The notes under the pieces were generated by a model. That model saw only the letters and a list, made by a program, of their open reading frames with translations, had not been told where the DNA came from and did not search any database. Made by a program: the position numbers and the translations under genes. Below are positions 58,090-64,000 of a stretch of DNA of 64,000 nt, one piece after another (position 1 is the stretch's first letter; each line of letters opens with the position of its first letter). The stretch is from Limanda limanda (Eukaryota > Chordata > Actinopteri > Pleuronectiformes > Pleuronectidae): NCBI RefSeq assembly GCF_963576545.1, contig NC_083647.1, positions 6,737,007 through 6,801,006 on the forward strand. Direction: 5' to 3'.

Positions 58090-58960
58090 GTATACAGAAA
58101 AATGATGGAGGACCCCGAATAAATGAGTGGAGAGGCATAACGAATCCAGATACTCCCCACAGGAGCACAGCAGGGTACAATCGAGCAGTCAACATCCCAT
58201 CACTCTCTGTGACTTGTGTGAAAATGCTGAGCAGGTTGACTGAGGAGGGAAAGATCTAAGTGTCTTTGAAAGACGGTTCATCGTTGTGCCACGGTCGGCA
58301 GGAGCTTCAGTCACAAAGATGCTCAACTGGCACAGGAACAGTGACACGTGCTTTCGATTCTATGATCAGTAAACAGGGTTGGACATGGAGGTCAACGGTG
58401 CAGATTTCATGCCAGTGCGTTAGCTCGATATGTTAAGAAAAACAGAAGCGTAACTCTACCTCAGGTGACTGAGCAGGACGTGATCAGACTGTGTCAGTTA
58501 AAAAGAGAATCAGTTCCCTCATGTACTGACTTCACATACAGAGGATTAGATAGAAAGATAAATGCACATCTGAGAGTTAAGTGGTGCAAAGACCAAAAGT
58601 ACTGGTCGCCAGAGATGTGGAAAAAGGTGATATTGTTAGATGAGTGTAGGCAAGTGCATTTTTGGCGTCGCTAATTAAACGGTACGAGACTGAACCTGTG
58701 AACCCTACAGTACGGGGGGGGGGGGGGGGGGGTGAAGATTGGGTCAACATTTCCCTACAGACAGAGGTGTCACCACAAATCATTACAAAGTTGTTGAGAG
58801 TGAATGAAACCCTTCTGCCCTGATGGGATCTTTGTCTTCCGGGATGACAGTGCCCTCATCCATCAAGGGTCACTGGATGGTTTGATGAGTATGAACATGT
58901 TTTGAATCATATTCTATCGCCTTCACAGTCACTGGAGAAAACCTACAGTGAAAACAGTCA
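58090..58960 (+). mobile_element. Tc1/mariner transposon relic with degenerate transposase
   Basis: Frames on the plus strand give, in order, DLSVFERRFIV and AGASVTKML (N-terminal helix-turn-helix region). Next come HLRVKWCKDQKYWSPEMWKK and VILLDE (start of the catalytic core with the first acidic residue region), then PDGIFVFRDDSALIHQG. Last is WFDEYEHVLNHILSPSQS (the second catalytic region normally followed by PDLNPIE). A Tc1 transposase is about 340 residues; here multiple stops and frameshifts interrupt it and the C-terminal PDLNPIE motif is lost. Inverted terminal repeats are not resolved. A 19-base G run sits at the glycine-rich junction of the catalytic domain. Confidence 0.75.
58714..58732. 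repeat. 19-base poly-G run inside the Tc1 relic
   Basis: Located where Tc1 family members have a glycine-rich GGG codon stretch, so it likely grew by slippage from that seed. G-quadruplex-prone. Confidence 0.9.
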
Positions 58961-61100
58961 TTATCGAAAGTGTGTTTTCATATTACACAAATAGAAAAAC
59001 AGGGTTTCCATTTTAAACCAGTTTTTTTTTTTAAGTTTACCGAGAAGCTCCCCATGGATCAAATAAAAGTAATATTTGTGTCAGAGGTTTTCATGTCATG
59101 TGACCATGTCGCTTGACATCAATGTTCTCTTCCGTCTCACTTGTCAAGACAACAATTTTAGTTACTACCACTCTGGATAATTACTTTAAAGACGGTCTGA
59201 ATTTAGCGTTATAGCGGTGCTGCATGAGAGATATCGTACCAGTGTGTCAAAAAGCTCTCTCCTCAAGCATCATCAAAAACAGCAGTGACGAAAATATGGT
59301 TTGTTAGAATGGGTCATCCCTGCAGGTGAGTCCATAGACTTGTGAAATAAGGAGCACTGAAGTGTCTGGCTGTCAAATGGTGGCCCAACAATTTACCAAA
59401 GCAGTTGGAAAACCTTCTCCGGACATATGAAGAACGCAGCAGGAGATTTTCCTCCTGTATTCTCACCTTAGGCTCAGTCGTTCATTGTTCGGATATTTTA
59501 ATGAAGGGCTGCAGGAATATTTACGGACAACGTACGGAGCAATTGACGAGGAAGTTTGCTTTCTCACACACAGCCCTACGATACATTTCAGGAGAGTTCA
59601 GTGCATATCTGCAAGCAGTCATCTGTGGCCCATAAACAATATACATGTAGCGGAATAAAAATCTTTCCCCTTGAAATGCAGTGGTGCACAAATATTAAGA
59701 CCAATGATGCAAATTATAAATAACGTTAAAAATGTGCTTGAGTATAAACTAGTTCATTTCCACCACTACTCTCAACTGACACGATAAGTATTGTACGACA
59801 GGTCTTGGGATATTATATAATCACGTTGTTGTACGCATCATGCTCGAACATCTTCAACTGCGACGGCCTCTTGCTTGCAGTGTTAGCTTGTTAGCCACTG
59901 TTTACTCTGAGTTGAGTGCAGTGAATGTGGACACGTTTAAAAAGCTCGTCGGTCCCCATGGTGTTCTGAGGATGCCAGTTGGTGGTTACTTTTCGTAGGA
60001 ACAGCTGTGTGCATGGGAAGGCTTATGCAGCAAATCATATTAATCACAGTAAAAAACACATGACTATAGCCCAGAGTGAAACTTGAGATGGGTAGCTTTA
60101 AAGCATCACATATCAACCATATTTGTGCAAGATTTGAATAAAGGATATTAATTTATTTTAATATGGCTCTGTATGTACTTTTCTGGAAAGACTAGTTTTT
60201 AATTGATAGATTAACATGCTGCTCCAGTCGCAGCTCTTCTTCCTCTTTTAGGGTCGGTTCAGGTTGAGCAAAAAGTGGATTGGGTTTAATTAGCCATAGT
60301 TCTGAATCAGGTCTGGATGTACTTGTGCCCCCTCAGGATCTTTAGCCTAATTTTTGGAAATTAATTTATGCACATGACCCGTGAAGACCTTTAGTTCCTA
60401 TGTGAAAATGTATAGTTTTAAGACAATTATCATTTCAGTATTTTCTCCACTTTGCACAAGGAAATTAGTGTGATGAATGGCCAGAGGTAGTTTTCCAGCA
60501 CAGAGTGAGTGGGATGAGTGGAAGGGGTTAACAAGGTTGCTGAAGTTTGTTTTTTGCCGCAGAGAAGCCCGGCAGCTCTCTCCAACCAAATAAGGTGGCT
60601 GTAATGTTCAGATTTCGTATAGTAAAAAAAAAAATCCTCAAATAATAAGAGTCTTATAGAGTCAAAAAAAAAACTGCCAGAGCTGAGCCTGAATTTGGCT
60701 TCGGCACATTTACAATTATTTTCTGCAAAATGTGCATCTTTTATTTTTTTTTTTAGTGCAGAGACATCTAGCGAATATTTATGTTCGGCAGCAGTCATAA
60801 AACATCCAGGCCGCCCTTGCACACCTTCGCCCCATTGACACACTTGATAGGTGCTGCCGTCGGTCTGACGTTATTTGACCCATTTTTCATATTTTTCGCT
60901 CTGTCTCGCTGCTCAAAGCAAAAACAGAAGGAGCTCAAGTGTGTGTGTGTGTTTGTGTGTGTGAGTGGATTTTTGAGAGAGTGAGCAGGAGGAAAAACGC
61001 AGGAGGACTTTTTGTGTGTGAGCATGCTTGTGTGAATGTCAGTCAATGTCAGCTAGGGTTTAAGTGTCTGGGTGGGTGTGTGTCCGGAGTTGTGCATTTA
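58961..61100. other. Non-coding stretch
   Basis: Short T and A runs (59024-59033, 60627-60635, 60666-60674, 60743-60753) and a TG tract at 60938-60965. The plus-strand ORF at 59405-59635 (76 codons) is not recognised. No gene supported. Confidence 0.4.
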
Positions 61101-62800
61101 TCTACAAAAGGTAACAGGGTGATATTTCAACCAGTGTAAACTGTCCCAACAAGTGACAAGTGTCCTTCCCTGGTTCCCCTGCTCTGTTTTCTTTGAAGGG
61201 GGCAACCTGCACTATGACATTACATCTAAAGTGTCCGGCGTTAGCTTAGAATAAACACAACATCGCAGCAGGTCCCTCCACACCAGCGTGAGTACTCTTC
61301 ATCGAGGGCCACATCTTAGCTCCTCTCCTCAGGTAGCTCGTCTTCTTTTTCAGTCAACAACCGAAAAGGTGCTCAACAATCCCATGTGTGTGTTTGACTG
61401 ATGGGCTAGTCCAGCCACAGCACACAGGAAAGGAGAGCAAATTGAATGCAGGTAATCACAGACATTGGTAGTCTATTCTGTGCCTTGCACTCAAGAGAGC
61501 AAAGTGGACAAATGGAGTGGAGGGCAGGGGAAATAATAATCAGACTTGTTGTCTCTCCTTTTGCCATTAATCTGATATGGGCCTGTCCCGGAGTGGAGAC
61601 TATCGTCTGAACTGCTTTATTCGTGGCGGTGGTCGCCATCCTCTATTCAAACAGTAATCACTTTGAGCGCCTGTGCCTTTCCAGCATTCAGCATTCATCC
61701 TCCATCTGTCGCCATTGCTCTGTCAGTGTTGACCATAAGATCAAATATAAACTTCGGTGGCTTCTAAATGTACTCTCTCTGTCTCACTCTGTGAAATGAT
61801 ATGATAAAAAGTTCCTGCGGTTCATTCGTGATTGTTTTGGGAAGAGAAAGGCGACGTAGGCCCCAGCGCAGTGATTAAGGCCCACATTGACAAAGGAATT
61901 AATTCCTGATTGGCTTTCCACAAGGGTCGGACTCAGTTGCCCTGCCTCTCAGAGAGAAAAGCAATTCCCCTCAAAAGATTTTCCAGCCCATTATTTCCCC
62001 GTTTCTTCTTTCTCACCTATGAATTCCAGCTTTATCTCCCTTTTTTGTAGGGCAAAATCTGTCGCAAAGCGGGAGCTCATTTCCCAGACCTAAGGGCATC
62101 GAAGGTTGAGTCATATAATCCTACATTTGTCTTAGAAACGGAGGGAGACAGCGTATGAATCACTTTTATGTGCATGAGCCCCAGTCGCCACAGCTGCTAT
62201 AATATCTTGTCATTCACACAACGGTGAATGCAACCGCACTGCTGCCAATTTTTTGCTGTGAGTGTTTCCATGTTCCAAGGGAAGAAAATTATGACATCCC
62301 TCCTTGCAGTAATGATAACATTTGGAACCCAGGAAATAGGGAAGCTGGGTAAAAAAGAGTCAGGCTGGCAGCCATTGTCAGTCAGCCGCTGTCACTGAGA
62401 GGGGGCAAAAAGCCAGAACGTCTGATGCCTCGTTGCATGCCACATTGTGTCTGACAGCTGCCAGCGCTGCCCGAGAGCAGGGGAGGAGTCAAGAGGGAGA
62501 GGTGACGAGGGAAACCTCATGTTTGTGGTAAACTGCCATTTCAAGGACTGAGACGGTGCAGAGGTGAGAGTGGGGGCCGCGGAAACATGCTCGTAAACAG
62601 GATATCAGCACCTGGAACACCCTCACTGAATTCCCTACTACACTCATGTTGATAGATCTGAAGCCATTACACAAACACGTGTGCGTACCATCAAAGTGTG
62701 AACACTCGTCTGTCACAGCAAGGCTGCAGAGCAGAGAGCTTTCCTTCAAACTGCTTCAGTAAGCATAAAAGGCTGAACCTATTACTGCAGTGGGAACATT
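61100..62800. promoter_or_regulatory. Candidate conserved regulatory block
   Basis: This stretch is richer in balanced, non-repetitive sequence than its surroundings. It contains factor-like cores such as CCATTAATCTGATATGGG (61564), CACATTGACAAAGG (61883, SOX-like) and the palindrome at 61894-61907. No ORF or repeat explains it. Conservation cannot be assessed without alignment. Confidence 0.25.
61894..61907. promoter_or_regulatory. 14-bp perfect palindrome AGGAATTAATTCCT
   Basis: Perfectly self-complementary with a central TTAA/ATTA core, directly after ATTGACAA. Could bind a homodimeric homeodomain factor. Sequence support only. Confidence 0.3.
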
Positions 62801-63326
62801 GGACCTCCTAATACCCTGCATGAGAAAGGGTAAAGAGTTGGGCCTGATCTCAGAGTCTCCTGGGATCCGCTCATACTCACAAGACCATTTTTAAAGCCCA
62901 TCAAAATCAATATACCCTTAAATGATCCTGTGAATCTATAGGCATGAGTTTTAGCCAGAAATCTGCCAACTGTACATGCGTGTGAGTATAATAATATATA
63001 TATATTTATATTGCATACAATAAACATCTAATTAATGGTGATATATTATTTTCATTTTTTTTTTGGTTTTAAAAACATGGAAATGTTGCCTTTTTTCAAA
63101 TGTTGAAGTCATTTTTTTAATATTATTTGCATTTTAAATTTTACTGCATGTCCATTTTATTGTTAAAATGAAAAAAAGAGAAGGTAAAAAATGACCCTGT
63201 AATGGCTGTACATTTATATATATATATATATATAAGCCAAGCAACTCAACCATATTATTTATCATTTTGTATTCCTTCACCTTCTTATTGGGTTTTATAC
63301 AGAGATAATGGATCGACGGATATGTC

Positions 63327-63382
<56 letters not shown>

Positions 63383-64000
63383 CAGCTACCTCATGCAAAT
63401 CAATGTCTCTTTACACAGACTTCACTCAATACAAATCCATCTTTAAACCCTGGTAAACAAAGCTGAATGTCAACAGAGACTTTACCCTGTGATCTATTTT
63501 CATAATTCATCACGAGTGGTCTCTGAGGCTGAAGAAAGCATTCTTCAAAATAGTTGATGAGGTACTATTAGATTGTCTCTCCCTGTGAGTGCCCTGTAAA
63601 GAGATTATATTATGGAAATAAATTGCATTATGGTAAGGGGAAGAAACCACTTTTATCACACCGTACTGTACACGTAAGTTTAACATCAACATCAGTTGTT
63701 CAAAACACATTATGCTAAATGATCAAAATAAAAAATGCCCTTGCTCTTCTGCCTCCCACTTCACTCATTCACTAAGCAATTTACCATTTAACCCTTCAAC
63801 ACTGTTATCCACACAAACTTCACATGCAGAAGCGACGCTCAATCATATTATGTGAGGCCTAATAAAACATGCAGATGTGCCTCAGTGAAGCTCCCTCCAT
63901 CATCCTCATCATCCAAAATGTGTGCTTGTCAAGCTTTCTCTGCAAAGTCAGCAAATCACTGTGTGGATGGGCAGAGAATCACACCGAGGCTCTAGGCAGT
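62801..64000. other. Non-coding AT-rich stretch
   Basis: Several AT microsatellites (62994-63005, 63215-63233, 63330-63381) and T-rich DNA at 63050-63120. No gene or RNA seen up to the window edge. Confidence 0.45.
63330..63381. repeat. Long AT microsatellite
   Basis: Uninterrupted AT run of about 52 bp, self-complementary and prone to cruciform formation and length change. Confidence 0.95.

Overview
This window looks like non-coding vertebrate nuclear DNA, most likely from a ray-finned (teleost) fish. It is AT-rich and gene-poor, with long pure dinucleotide microsatellites (CA, TG, AT). It carries a mix of mobile elements typical of teleost genomes: a tRNA-headed SINE with the 3' end GCGCTTTGAGTGGTCATCAAG, a Tc1/mariner relic, a Penelope-like element (PLE), a PIF/Harbinger-type element with TTA target duplications, a hAT-type MITE, and several other short inverted-repeat elements. 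There is no sign of prokaryotic, organellar or viral organisation. No complete gene is present. The best reading is a large intron or an intergenic desert. The species cannot be named from sequence alone.

Coding content: one short segment has the full signature of an internal exon, on the minus strand at 33291-33401. It is 111 bp, open, phase 1 at both ends, with a strong acceptor and a TCAG|GTGAGT donor. Three weaker exon candidates are at 19108-19220 (plus), 48316-48484 (minus) and 415-621 (plus). I recognise none of their products. Almost all other ORFs of 60-190 codons show no domain, codon pattern or splice context and are best treated as chance.

Layout: 1-11.9 kb is mostly featureless with TG microsatellites. 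At 11.9-12.4 kb lies an inverted-repeat element filled with a 15-bp tandem motif and a telomere-like TTAGGG patch. At 15.05-15.61 kb is a Harbinger-like element, and at 20.13-20.36 kb a CG-rich MITE. At 20.76-20.84 kb is a nested inverted repeat with homeodomain-type cores. CA tracts sit near 22.5 and 40.4 kb. At 23.75 and 45.43 kb are two copies of an unnamed dispersed repeat, and at 24.7/25.2 kb a diverged local duplication. The exon is at 33.3 kb and a hAT-like MITE at 36.04 kb. At 46.96-47.2 kb is a SINE on the minus strand, followed at 48.52-49.85 kb by a PLE copy. Further MITEs lie at 51.16 and 55.74 kb, a plus-strand SINE at 56.4 kb, a Tc1 relic at 58.1-58.96 kb, and a candidate conserved regulatory block at 61.1-62.8 kb.

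The most distinctive observation is the PLE copy. Its reverse-transcriptase half lies on the minus strand and its RT-tail plus GIY-YIG half on the plus strand. The outer edge of the inverted half and the start of the upright half would be near neighbours in an intact element. That is the geometry expected of a 5' inversion formed during target-primed insertion ('twin priming').
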